A stretch of DNA of 32,549 bases, from NCBI GenBank assembly GCA_910576545.1, contig CAJTKM010000028.1, positions 1 through 32,549 on the forward strand, written 5' to 3'. Every line of letters begins with the position of its first letter. The first letter of the stretch is position 1. Shown piece by piece: positions 16,707 to 23,982 of the stretch. The position numbers and the translations under genes are program-made. A model generated the notes under the pieces. The model was given only the letters and a program-made list of their open reading frames with translations. It was not told the DNA's origin and made no database searches. The stretch is from Lachnospiraceae bacterium (GTDB lineage Bacteria; Bacillota; Clostridia; Lachnospirales; Anaerotignaceae).

Positions 16707-17612
16707 ATGAAAATTGACCGGCTGATAGGGATAACGATGCTTTTGCTTCAAAAGGGGAAGGTGACTGCGCCGGAGCTTGCGGAGCGGTTTGAGGTTTCCA
16801 GAAGGACAATCAGCCGGGATATCGAGGACATCTGCCGCGCGGGCATCCCGCTGGTTACGGTGCAGGGGTATGGCGGCGGCATTTCGATTGCCGAGGGCTA
16901 CAGGGTCAATAAAGCGTTCCTGACGGAGGCGGAACTGCAGGCGGTATTTGCAGGGCTGACGGGACTGGATAGTGTGTCAGAAAAGCCGTACAGCCAGGGG
17001 CTTCGGGAAAAACTTTCCGGCAGGGAAATGAACGCGCAGGATGTATTCCTGATAGACCTTGCTTCGTTTTACCGTGTGGCGCTGACGGAAAAAATAGAGC
17101 GTATCCGGCGGGCAATCCTTGGGCGGCAGAGGATTGCCTTCCGTTATTTTTATGAAAAAGGCGAATCTGCGCGTGCCATAGAGCCGTACAGGCTGGTGTT
17201 TCAATGGTCGGCGTGGTATGTATTTGGATACTGTATGGAGCGGGAGGATTTCCGCCTGTTCAAGCTGAACAGGCTCTGGAATCTGGAAGTTTTGGCGGAG
17301 GAATTTTCTCCGCGGGAGCTGCCGGAAGGGAGCTTTGTGTTTTCCGGAAGGCTTGCGGCAGGAAATTACCGCCTGAAAGCGGTTTTTGCGGCAAGCGAAA
17401 AATACCGGCTGGTGGAGGAATATGGTCTGGACTGCTGGACGATGCTGGAGGATGGGCGGCTCCTGCTGGAGCGGGATTTCGCCAGTTATACCAATATGCG
17501 GGGCTGGGTATTGCAGTTTGGGGATAAGGCGGTCGTGTTGGAGCCGGAGGGACTGCGGGCGGAAATCCTGTTGCAGGCGGAAAATATTTTGCGGAATTAC
17601 CGCGAAACATGA
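16707..17612 (+). CDS. YafY-family regulator (HTH plus WYL domain)
   Basis: A 301-residue cytoplasmic regulator. Residues 1-65 are a DeoR-like winged helix (TAPELAERFEVSRRTISRDIEDI), with GGGI in the wing. Residues about 130-290 form the WYL domain, including a basic FRYF...AIEPYRLVFQWSAWYVFGYC stretch; WYL domains sense small molecules or nucleic acid ends. The ATG follows GGGAGGGG. It is immediately followed by a DUF3795 gene, with TGACAG repeats between them. The target is probably the DUF3795 gene and/or its own operon; the ligand is unknown. Confidence 0.9.
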   Translation: MKIDRLIGITMLLLQKGKVTAPELAERFEVSRRTISRDIEDICRAGIPLVTVQGYGGGISIAEGYRVNKAFLTEAELQAVFAGLTGLDSVSEKPYSQGLREKLSGREMNAQDVFLIDLASFYRVALTEKIERIRRAILGRQRIAFRYFYEKGESARAIEPYRLVFQWSAWYVFGYCMEREDFRLFKLNRLWNLEVLAEEFSPRELPEGSFVFSGRLAAGNYRLKAVFAASEKYRLVEEYGLDCWTMLEDGRLLLERDFASYTNMRGWVLQFGDKAVVLEPEGLRAEILLQAENILRNYRET

Positions 17613-17647
17613 CAGTACGCTGTCTGGTTCCTTTGGGTATACTGTCA
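17610..17647. promoter_or_regulatory. TGACAG repeats between the WYL regulator and the DUF3795 gene
   Basis: TGACAG (17610-17615, overlapping the regulator stop codon) and CTGTCT (17620-17625) form a near-perfect dyad around TACG. A further inverted half-site CTGTCA is at 17642-17647 and overlaps a TATACT (17638-17643). This is a plausible operator for the adjacent WYL regulator, inferred only from position and symmetry. Confidence 0.5.
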
Positions 17648-17676
17648 GGGAATACTTTCAAAAAGGAGCGATGGCT

Positions 17677-17937
17677 ATGGTTGAATCAAGATGCGGGTTA
17701 TTGTGCGGCGAATGTGCATATCGGGAGCAGATGGGCTGCCCGGGCTGCGTACATATGGAGAAGCCGTTTTGGGGAGAAAGCTGCCCTGTAAAAGACTGCT
17801 GCGAAGGGAGGGGGCTGGCACATTGCGGCGTCTGCGGAGAGTTTCCGTGCGCATTGCTGAAGCAGTTTGCTTATGACGCGGAGCAGGGCGATGACGGCAG
17901 GCGGATTGGCCAGTGCCGCGTTTGGTCAAAGGAATAG
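17677..17937 (+). CDS. Cysteine-rich DUF3795-family protein
   Basis: An 86-residue soluble protein with eleven cysteines in the DUF3795 arrangement: SRCGLLCGECAYR, then GCPGC, ESCPVKDCCEGRG, HCGVCGEFPC. It ends with the conserved FAYDAEQGDDGRRIGQCRVW stretch. The spacing suggests metal or iron-sulfur binding. No function is established for the family. The ATG at 17677 is preferred because it lies 8 bases after AAGGAG; the ATG at 17671 is only 2 bases away. Such genes are often found beside YafY-type regulators, as here. Confidence 0.85.
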   Translation: MVESRCGLLCGECAYREQMGCPGCVHMEKPFWGESCPVKDCCEGRGLAHCGVCGEFPCALLKQFAYDAEQGDDGRRIGQCRVWSKE

Positions 17938-18040
17938 GGATTCCGCCAGCGTTTGACTTGGAAAGCAATCAAAAAAGAGAAGCTGTTTTCATGTCCTTTA
18001 ACGGTTTTTCAGGAAAAATTTTCTTTTTTGCAAAAATATC

Positions 18041-18069
18041 TTTACGAACCTTCTGAAAAGGGATAAAAT
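18041..18069 (+). promoter_or_regulatory. Promoter of the macrodomain gene
   Basis: TTTACG (18041-18046), 17-base spacer, and TAAAAT (18064-18069). The predicted start is near 18076, giving a leader of about 35 bases. Confidence 0.6.
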
Positions 18070-18110
18070 GGGGACAAGGACTTTCATTCCAAAGATAGGG
18101 GGTTGAGGTT

Positions 18111-18629
18111 ATGGAACGTTTTTCTATCACAAAAGGAGATATTGTAAAAGCGAAAACAGACGCGATCGTCAATGCGGCGAATACATCTCTGCTGGGCGGC
18201 GGCGGCGTGGACGGTGCGATTCACCGCGCCGCAGGACCGGAGCTTCTGGCGGAGTGTGAAACGCTGGGGGGCTGCCGGACGGGCGATGCGAAGATTACAA
18301 AGGGCTATAAGCTGAAAGCAAAATATGTTATCCATACGCCGGGGCCGGTCTGGCGCGGCGGCAAATGGGCGGAAGAGGAGCTTTTGGCGGAGTGTTACAA
18401 AAACTGCCTTCGTCTTGCGGCGGAGTATGGCGTAAAGACGATTGCGTTCCCCTCTATCAGCACAGGGGTGTACCGGTTCCCTGTGAAGCTGGCGGCGCAG
18501 ATTGCTGTGCGGGAAATTTTGGCGTTTCTGCGAGAGAATACGGAAATTGAGCAGGTGACAATGGTCTGCTTCGATGAAAATACCCAGCAGGCGTACGAGG
18601 AAGCTCTGGAGGAGCAGCTCCCGGAATAA
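18111..18629 (+). CDS. Macrodomain protein, probable O-acetyl-ADP-ribose deacetylase
   Basis: A 172-residue single macrodomain, the size of YmdB-type proteins, which remove acetyl groups from O-acetyl-ADP-ribose or ADP-ribose from proteins. The ligand-binding segments are clear: DAIVNAANTSLLGGGGVDGA (about 17-36), with the Asn and Asp associated with catalysis, and SISTGVYRFP (about 118-127), the phosphate-binding loop. The ATG at 18111 follows AGGGGG. It has its own promoter and a shared bidirectional terminator. Nothing nearby is an obvious ADP-ribosyltransferase partner. Confidence 0.92.
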   Translation: MERFSITKGDIVKAKTDAIVNAANTSLLGGGGVDGAIHRAAGPELLAECETLGGCRTGDAKITKGYKLKAKYVIHTPGPVWRGGKWAEEELLAECYKNCLRLAAEYGVKTIAFPSISTGVYRFPVKLAAQIAVREILAFLRENTEIEQVTMVCFDENTQQAYEEALEEQLPE

Positions 18630-18664
18630 ACAGGCGAAACAGGTTTACCATATTGTGGCATAAC

Positions 18665-18704
18665 AAAAGCGGCAAAGCCTTATCAGAAGGTTTTGCCGCT
18701 TTTT
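18665..18704. terminator. Bidirectional terminator between the macrodomain and yabE-like genes
   Basis: AAAAGCGGCAAA (18665-18676) and TTTTGCCGCTTTT (18691-18703) form a long stem. An A-run on the left and a T-run on the right allow it to work in both directions for the two converging genes. Confidence 0.85.
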
Positions 18705-18771
18705 GTGTGCCGTCCCCGTATGATTACATTGCCATACAGGAACGGCGCTGCTTCGTGGTTTTGTTTCGTTT

Positions 18772-19566
18772 TCAGGATAAAATATATACGGACAAATTCT
18801 GTACGCCCCATTCCAGCGCGTCATCGGTTGATTCAAAGCAGACGTCTATGCGGTGCCCGATGATAGCGCCGCCGGTATCCTCCGCAATGGCTACGCCGTA
18901 GCCGGGGATATACACCGTAGTGCCAAACGGGATGACGCTGGGGTCTACCGCGATGGTGCCGTGACCTGCCACTGTGCCGGTTGCGGTGATGCCTGTGCAG
19001 CCCGGGTCAGAAGGCGTATAAGCCGTTACGCGCGCGTTAATCGCTTTTGAGAATGACATGCCGTCAATGATGCCGGTAGAGCCTACCTCGATGATTTCGT
19101 CCTGTGGCGCAACAAGGACTTTTTCCTCAATAAATTCTGAATCAATCAGTTCGTTACCATGATAGGTTTCCTTGTTGACAATGGACATCTGTCCATTTAA
19201 ACCCTTCTGGACTACGCGGGATTCGCCAATCTTCATGCTGAGGGTCGGCCGGCGTATGGTGTCATAAGGCATTGTTTCCACGTTCGCAACGATTTTTTCC
19301 GTAACCGAGGTCAGGGAAATGGTCATCATGCTTTCGACGGGATCGTCCCCATCTGCGTCTTCCAGAAAATAATCTGTGCCGATAACGTTTTCCAGTTCCT
19401 TCAGCAGTGCGCCGACGGTCGTTTGCTCCGTAGAAACCATATGGGGTACGCTGTCAACATTTACGATGACAGACTGTGTGTTCATGTTGCTGTAAGCCGA
19501 TGCTGTTCCGCAGCCGATTACCAATATAAATACCACGATAGCAAATACTCTAAGATGCGTTTTCAT
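18772..19566 (-). CDS. YabE-like cell-wall protein with G5 and 3D domains
   Basis: A 264-residue exported protein. Residues about 6-25 are a signal peptide or membrane anchor. A DUF348-like segment (about 33-72, SVIVNVDSVPHMVST...VGALLKE) is followed by a G5 domain (about 95-165, VETMPYDT...NGQMSIVNKETYHG). A C-terminal 3D domain (about 177-264) has conserved aspartates in AVDPSVIPFGTTVYIPGYG, EDTGGAI and RIDVCF. The 3D fold resembles lytic transglycosylases of the MltA and resuscitation-promoting type, so a role in peptidoglycan remodelling is likely. It follows metG and tatD as yabE does in Bacillus. It has its own promoter and a long structured leader, so it is probably regulated separately. 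Confidence 0.9.
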   Translation of the reverse strand: MKTHLRVFAIVVFILVIGCGTASAYSNMNTQSVIVNVDSVPHMVSTEQTTVGALLKELENVIGTDYFLEDADGDDPVESMMTISLTSVTEKIVANVETMPYDTIRRPTLSMKIGESRVVQKGLNGQMSIVNKETYHGNELIDSEFIEEKVLVAPQDEIIEVGSTGIIDGMSFSKAINARVTAYTPSDPGCTGITATGTVAGHGTIAVDPSVIPFGTTVYIPGYGVAIAEDTGGAIIGHRIDVCFESTDDALEWGVQNLSVYILS

Positions 19567-19873
19567 TTTTTCCTCCTTGAACGGCGCCCTTCCAGTGGGA
19601 AATAGAGCAGGAGGCGTGCCGTTCCTCTTGTGATAAGATGATAGACATTAGATTATGCCTTGTTCCGCCCGAATGTTTCGGGATGGATTCGCAGTCGTAT
19701 TTACACGGGGAGTCGTCACTTCCGCATACATTGTTTTTTTCAAAACAAACTGCAAAAATAAAGATATTGGATATACCGAAAGAAAACAGCCCCTGATGCG
19801 TGATGCAAAAACGGACAGGGGGAGGGCCTAGCCTGCGGAATCTTCGGTATGTTCGATACCTTTACCCTTTACA
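19567..19873 (-). promoter_or_regulatory. Long structured 5' leader of the yabE-like gene
   Basis: About 300 untranslated bases lie between the predicted transcript start (near 19873) and the ATG. On the RNA, ATACCGAA (near 19850) can pair with TTCGGTAT (near 19775), enclosing a CCCTG/CAGGG stem. A short hairpin CCCGAA-ACA-TTCGGG lies at 19669-19683. GAACGGC (19618-19624) pairs with GCCGTTC (19578-19584), closing a domain that ends a few bases before AAGGAGG. The last stem could influence access to the ribosome binding site. This looks like a cis-regulatory RNA. I tried to match the cyclic di-AMP riboswitch consensus, common before such genes, and could not. Confidence 0.5.
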
Positions 19874-19879
19874 GAAAGT

Positions 19880-19908
19880 ATATTAACACATTTGTAACAA
19901 TTATGCAA
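19880..19908 (-). promoter_or_regulatory. Promoter of the yabE-like gene
   Basis: On the minus strand, TTGCAT (19908-19903) and TAATAT (19885-19880) are separated by 17 bases. The -35 directly abuts the end of tatD. Confidence 0.6.
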
Positions 19909-20673
19909 CTAATTTTGAAGAAATAGACTTTTGGCATTTCTGGCAGCCGTTTCCGCGACAATTTCCGGCAAAATCCCCTTTATTTCGGCAATTTTCTCCA
20001 CAATATACTTGAGGTTGCGGGAATCGTTGCGCTTGCCGCGGTTGGGGTTCGGCGCAAGGTAAGGGCTGTCTGTTTCGATGAGTATTTTCTCCATTGGGAT
20101 ACCCTCTGCGACCTCCACCAGCTTTTTGGCGTTGGAAAACGTTACTACGCCGCCGATGCCTATATGAAAGCCCATATCCACATAATCCTGTGCCATCGGC
20201 AGCGCGCCGGAATAGCAGTGGATTACGCCCCGCCTGACAGCAGAGGATTCTATGATTTCAAAGGTTTCCTGCGCCGCGTCCCGCGAATGGATGACAACGG
20301 GCATTTTGACCTCTTCCGCCAGCCGCAGCTGCTGCCGGAACCAGAATCTTTGCAGTTCCCGCGGGTTAAAATCATAATAATAGTCCAGACCGATTTCGCC
20401 GATGGCGACAGCCTTGGGGTGTGTGCTGAGGTTTCTCAGCTTTTCAATGGTCTGAGAGTTCATTTCGCCCACTTCATGCGGGTGTACACCGACGGAAGCA
20501 TACACATACGGATATTTTTCGGCAAGGCGGATACTCATTTCCGAGCTTTTCACGTCGCAGCCGATATTGATAACTGTATCCACGCCGGAGGCGGGGAGGA
20601 GCGTACTTAAAAGCTCCTCCCTGTCCTCGCGGAACCGTTTGTCATCATAATGGGCGTGGGATTCAAAATACAT
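19909..20673 (-). CDS. tatD: TatD-family metal-dependent hydrolase (probable DNase)
   Basis: A 254-residue TIM-barrel hydrolase. The metal and catalytic residues are all visible: HAH at 6-8, E93 in GEIGLDYY, H129 in VIHSRDA, H152 in IHCYSG and D202 in ETDSPYLAP. Family members have 3'-5' exonuclease or related DNase activity. I start at the ATG at 20673, giving MYFESHAH; an in-frame upstream start would overlap metG by 36 bases and add a non-conserved tail. It lies 13 bases after the metG stop in the conserved metG-tatD order. Confidence 0.93.
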   Translation of the reverse strand: MYFESHAHYDDKRFREDREELLSTLLPASGVDTVINIGCDVKSSEMSIRLAEKYPYVYASVGVHPHEVGEMNSQTIEKLRNLSTHPKAVAIGEIGLDYYYDFNPRELQRFWFRQQLRLAEEVKMPVVIHSRDAAQETFEIIESSAVRRGVIHCYSGALPMAQDYVDMGFHIGIGGVVTFSNAKKLVEVAEGIPMEKILIETDSPYLAPNPNRGKRNDSRNLKYIVEKIAEIKGILPEIVAETAARNAKSLFLQN

Positions 20674-20686
20674 TTCCTGTATTCCC

Positions 20687-22657
20687 TCAGCTGATTTCGC
20701 TGCCGCTTGCGAAATCCTTGTCATCTGTGGTGAGAACGCACAGTTTGCCGTCCGCGTCCTCCGCGCACAATATCATGCCGTTGGAGATTTCGCCCATCAT
20801 TTTTCTGGGCTTGAGGTTATATGCTACGACTACGCGCTTGCCGACCAATGCGCCGGGGGCATAGCTGTCCTTTATTCCGGAGAAAATCACGCGTTCCTCA
20901 TCGCCGATTTTAACGATGTTGCGCAGCAGCTTGCGGGAGCCTTCTACTTCCTTGCTTTCCAGAACTTCGCCGACTTTCAGCTGTACCTTTGCGAAATCGT
21001 CAATCGTAATTTCAGCGGGATATTTGGATTCCTCTTCCTTCTCCGCTGCTTTCTGCTGGTTTGCAACAGAGGTTGCCTGAGAAGCCTTGATTGCGGCCTC
21101 AAGCTCAACCAGCTCTTTCTTCATGTCGATACGGGGGAACAGTGTTTCTCCCTTCTGTACGGTGAAAGTTGCGGGCATCAGCCCCCATGTTTTGGTGCTT
21201 TCCCATGCAGTCAGTTCGCCTTCCGGAATACCCATCTGTGCCCAGATTTTTGCGGGAGTCAGCGGCATGAAAGGCTGTATCAGTATGGAAACGATACGAA
21301 TGCTTTCTGCAACGTTGTAAAGCGCGTTGGCAAGTTCCGCTTTCTTTTCGGGGTCCTTGCAGAGTATCCATGGCTGCGTTTCATCGATATATTTGTTTGT
21401 GCGGCGAATCAGGTTCCAGATTTCAACAAGTGCATCGCTGAAGAACATGTGGTCCATCTCGCGCTCCACATTGGGAATTACTGCCGATGCCGTTGCCTTC
21501 AAATCCTCATCGAACGGGCTTGCAGTGCGTTCCACGGGCAGTGTGCCGCCGAAATATTTTTCAATCATGCCGGCTGTGCGGGAAACAAGGTTGCCAAGGT
21601 CATTCGCAAGGTCGGCGTTGATGCGCTGAATCAGTGCTTCGTTATTGAAATTGCCGTCCTGTCCGAACGCCACTTCGCGCAGCAGGAAGTAACGCATTGC
21701 GTCCACGCCGTAACGCTCTACCAGTGTATTCGGGTCGATGACGTTGCCGACGGATTTGGACATCTTGCCGCCGTTGATAATCAGCCAGCCGTGACCGAAT
21801 ACCTGTTTCGGCAGAGGCATGTCCAGAGCCATCAGCATAGCGGGCCAGATGATGGAATGGAAGCGTACGATTTCCTTGCCGACAACGTGTACATCTGCGG
21901 GCCAGTATTTCTGATAGAGGCTGTCGTCATCGCTGCCCCAGCCCATAGCGGTGATATAGTTGGAAAGCGCGTCAATCCAGACATAAACGATATGCCCGGG
22001 GTCAAATTCCACGGGAATGCCCCATTTGAAGGAGGTGCGGGAAACCGCAAGGTCTTCCAGACCGGGCTTCAGGAAGTTGCTAATCATTTCATTCTGTCTG
22101 GTGTTTGGCTGCAAAAATTCTGGATTTTCCTCCATATATTTAATGATGCGGTCGCCGTATTTGGAAAGGCGGAAGAAGTAACTTTCTTCTTTCAAAAGCT
22201 CCACATCGCGCCCACAGTCGGGGCATTTGCCGTCTACAAGCTGGTGTTCTGTGAAGAAGGATTCACAGGGCGTGCAGTACCAGCCTTCATAGGAGCTTTT
22301 GTAAATGTCGCCCTTGTCATAAAGCATTTTGAAAATTTTCTGTACGCCTTTTACATGGTAATCGTCCGTGGTACGAATGAATCTGTCATAGGAGATATGG
22401 AGGGTTTTCCAAAGCTCCTTGATGCCTAAAACAATTTTGTCGGTATATTCCTTGGGGGTCATGCCCTGGCTTGTGGCGATACGCTCAATTTTCTGGCCGT
22501 GTTCGTCTGTGCCTGTCAGGAACATAACGTCATAACCGCGCAGACGTTTGTAGCGCGCCATGGTATCTGTTGCGACCGTGCAGTAGGAATGGCCAATGTG
22601 CAGCTTATCGCTGGGGTAATAGATAGGTGTGGTGATATAGAATTTTTCCTGTGCCAA
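20687..22657 (-). CDS. metG: Methionyl-tRNA synthetase
   Basis: Charges tRNA-Met with methionine. The 656 residues include a class I catalytic core with HIGH at 20-23 and KMSKS near residue 300 (NGGKMSKSVGN). A zinc knuckle with CTPCESFF and CPDCGRD lies near 125-150. An anticodon-binding helical domain follows, then a C-terminal tRNA-binding domain (about 550-656, IDDFAKVQLKVGEVLESKEV) typical of dimeric MetRS. The start is TTG at 22657, 8 bases after AAAGGAG; the homologous start is conserved (AQEKFYITTPIYYPS). Expression is controlled by the T-box leader just upstream. Confidence 0.96.
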   Translation of the reverse strand: MAQEKFYITTPIYYPSDKLHIGHSYCTVATDTMARYKRLRGYDVMFLTGTDEHGQKIERIATSQGMTPKEYTDKIVLGIKELWKTLHISYDRFIRTTDDYHVKGVQKIFKMLYDKGDIYKSSYEGWYCTPCESFFTEHQLVDGKCPDCGRDVELLKEESYFFRLSKYGDRIIKYMEENPEFLQPNTRQNEMISNFLKPGLEDLAVSRTSFKWGIPVEFDPGHIVYVWIDALSNYITAMGWGSDDDSLYQKYWPADVHVVGKEIVRFHSIIWPAMLMALDMPLPKQVFGHGWLIINGGKMSKSVGNVIDPNTLVERYGVDAMRYFLLREVAFGQDGNFNNEALIQRINADLANDLGNLVSRTAGMIEKYFGGTLPVERTASPFDEDLKATASAVIPNVEREMDHMFFSDALVEIWNLIRRTNKYIDETQPWILCKDPEKKAELANALYNVAESIRIVSILIQPFMPLTPAKIWAQMGIPEGELTAWESTKTWGLMPATFTVQKGETLFPRIDMKKELVELEAAIKASQATSVANQQKAAEKEEESKYPAEITIDDFAKVQLKVGEVLESKEVEGSRKLLRNIVKIGDEERVIFSGIKDSYAPGALVGKRVVVAYNLKPRKMMGEISNGMILCAEDADGKLCVLTTDDKDFASGSEIS

Positions 22658-22719
22658 TCTTATCTCTCCTTTAATATTATTATATTCTGGAATGGAAACA
22701 GGGCGGCAGACGGAGAAAG

Positions 22720-23018
22720 AAAAAAAGCCGTCCTTTGTATCATATACAAAGGACGGACAAACATCCGCGGTACCACCTTTTTTTGCCCCGTCCTCACAGA
22801 GGGGGCCTTTTTGGGTATGCGCCCGAAGGCAGGCATATCCTTGCGCGGTAACGGGCGCAGCCGTCGCGGCCTAGCGCGGGGGGAAAACCCAACGGTCGGG
22901 GCGAAGCTCCAAGGCCATTTTCAGCGGCGTTCCCGCGCCTCTTTCCAGCATACCGAGGCTCTCTGGGGCAGGCTTCTGCCGCGTACTTTCCTTTTCACAG
23001 CCATTATTTCATCATTAA
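22720..23018 (-). promoter_or_regulatory. T-box riboswitch (methionine) upstream of metG
   Basis: On the minus strand the leader has all T-box landmarks. The stem I base AGTACGC is followed by AGAGAG and GGTATGCTGGAAAGAG. A specifier loop reads GAAAATGG with specifier ATG (22918-22916), the methionine codon. The T-box GGTGGTACCGCGG (22777-22765) base-pairs with the uncharged tRNA acceptor end. The terminator is a 12-base-pair stem (22756-22745 with 22739-22728) followed by a U-run (22726-22721). GGACGG upstream of the T-box can pair with CCGTCC of the terminator to form the antiterminator. Uncharged tRNA-Met therefore turns on metG, and probably tatD. Confidence 0.95.
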
Positions 23019-23025
23019 TACTTGC

Positions 23026-23055
23026 ATTTTACACTATATTTCCGTCTGGTGTCAA
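23026..23055 (-). promoter_or_regulatory. Promoter of the metG T-box transcript
   Basis: On the minus strand, TTGACA (23055-23050) and TAAAAT (23031-23026) are separated by 18 bases. Confidence 0.8.
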
Positions 23056-23085
23056 CGGAAAAGGAGAAAAAAGTTAAAGAGGGAA

Positions 23086-23321
23086 GGCCGCGGGACGCTG
23101 TCCCGCACCCTGCAAGCCCTTTGAAAAGGGCTTGACCCCAAACTTTATTTGCAACCGCTCTGACGTGTGGCTGCGAATGAGAGAGGGGAAAGAAAGATGG
23201 GTTTATCCTGCTAAATTTTAGGATCAATATATTTTTTACGAGATTGCCTTCCGCGCCCAGACGCAGTCTGGGTGCAAAGGCGGGGGCCCCTTGCAGGGGA
23301 TTGGGGACGGCGTCCCCAAGG
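23086..23321. repeat. Intergenic repeats (inverted pair) without a gene
   Basis: No coding region is convincing here. The left part (about 23086-23145) holds a GC-rich dyad GGGACGCTGTCCC, then CCCTGCAAG and the hairpin CCCTTT-GAAAAGGG. The right part (23286-23321) holds GGGGACGGCGTCCCC, preceded by CCCCTTGCAGGGG. Read on the other strand it resembles the left part, so the two are diverged inverted copies of one repeat. A small hairpin CCAGAC-GCA-GTCTGG lies at 23257-23271. The right copy recurs in direct orientation at 23983-24018. Confidence 0.6.
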
Positions 23322-23332
23322 TTTTTAGGTCT

Positions 23333-23575
23333 TTATCTTTCTTTCAGCAGTTCGTCGTAGGAGGTTTGGAGGGCGTTGCGAATGGCGCAAAGCTGGGAGG
23401 CGTAGACATGCTGTATACCGCGTTCGATTTTGACAAGAGATTCCCGCGTTAGGGTTACGCCTTGCAGCTGCACCATGCACACCAGCTCTGTCTGTCCGAT
23501 GCCTCTTGCCAGACGTATCTCGCGGATATTCTGCCCGATGGGGATACTTTTGTCCTGTTTGATTTTGGAATCCAT
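23333..23575 (-). CDS. XRE-family helix-turn-helix regulator
   Basis: An 80-residue single-domain DNA-binding protein. The Cro/C1-type helix-turn-helix spans about residues 14-76 (IGQNIREIRLARGIGQTELV...RESLVKIERGIQHVYASQL). The ATG at 23575 is preceded by GGAGG. It is divergent from a small gene at 23686, and two similar dyads lie between them, so it is probably an autoregulator and repressor of that neighbour. It resembles the small regulators of phage-like or toxin-antitoxin modules, but no toxin is evident. Confidence 0.88.
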   Translation of the reverse strand: MDSKIKQDKSIPIGQNIREIRLARGIGQTELVCMVQLQGVTLTRESLVKIERGIQHVYASQLCAIRNALQTSYDELLKER

Positions 23576-23595
23576 TTGCTTTCCTCCTAAATAAT

Positions 23596-23662
23596 GGACT
23601 AAAATAAGTTCTGCCCTTTATTTTGGGAAGACAATCTGCTAAAATGGGACTAATACAAGTCC
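23596..23662. promoter_or_regulatory. Two GGACT-N6-AGTCC dyads between divergent genes
   Basis: A perfect dyad (GGACT at 23647-23651, AGTCC at 23658-23662) and a near copy (GGACT at 23596-23600, AGTTC at 23607-23611) share the same six-base spacer. Their centres are 51 bases apart, close to five helical turns. They lie between the XRE gene and its divergent neighbour, the expected place for its operators. Confidence 0.65.
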
Positions 23663-23685
23663 AGCATGAAAGGAAAGATGAAAGT

Positions 23686-23930
23686 ATGAAACTATATCAG
23701 GAAATTTTGAGAGAAGTATTGGCAAATGAAAAAATCGAGGTCACATTTCCTGATTTGAAAATAACAGCAAAGGAGATTGTCGAAATGAAATGTTATCAGG
23801 CTTTGGAGGAAATAAAGGGAATACTGGAGAATGATGGCTTAGAAGATAAAGAATGTTTTGAAAAATAGAAGAAATCATATGTATTTATGAAAGATTGGGA
23901 AGCGATGGAGGAAACAGACATGATTTTTGA
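23686..23930 (+). pseudogene. Small conserved clostridial protein, apparently frameshifted
   Basis: The intact part encodes 60 residues (MKLYQEILREVLANEKIEVT to DKECFEK), ending at TAG 23866-23868. Directly after it, in another frame, lies IEEIICIYERLGSDGGNRHD, which ends at TGA 23928-23930. From memory, relatives of this small protein continue into just such a SDGGxRHDF ending. Adding one A to the five-A run at 23861-23865 would join the two parts into an 81-residue protein. The start has an AAGGAAAG ribosome site. The function is unknown; it is the divergent partner of the XRE regulator. A sequencing error in the A-run or programmed slippage are alternatives to true loss. Confidence 0.7.
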
Positions 23931-23982
23931 AAAGATATACAATCGTGCGTTAGCGCGATTGCAAAAAAGGGTCAAGGGGCGT

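Noticed and set aside
19567-19873. Cyclic di-AMP (ydaO-type) riboswitch in the leader of the yabE-like gene
   Set aside because: The gene type would fit, but I could not place the conserved core segments of that riboswitch in the leader. Kept only as an unclassified structured leader.
21449-22429. A 326-codon plus-strand frame opposite metG
   Set aside because: Antisense shadow of a conserved synthetase, with no ribosome site or domain.
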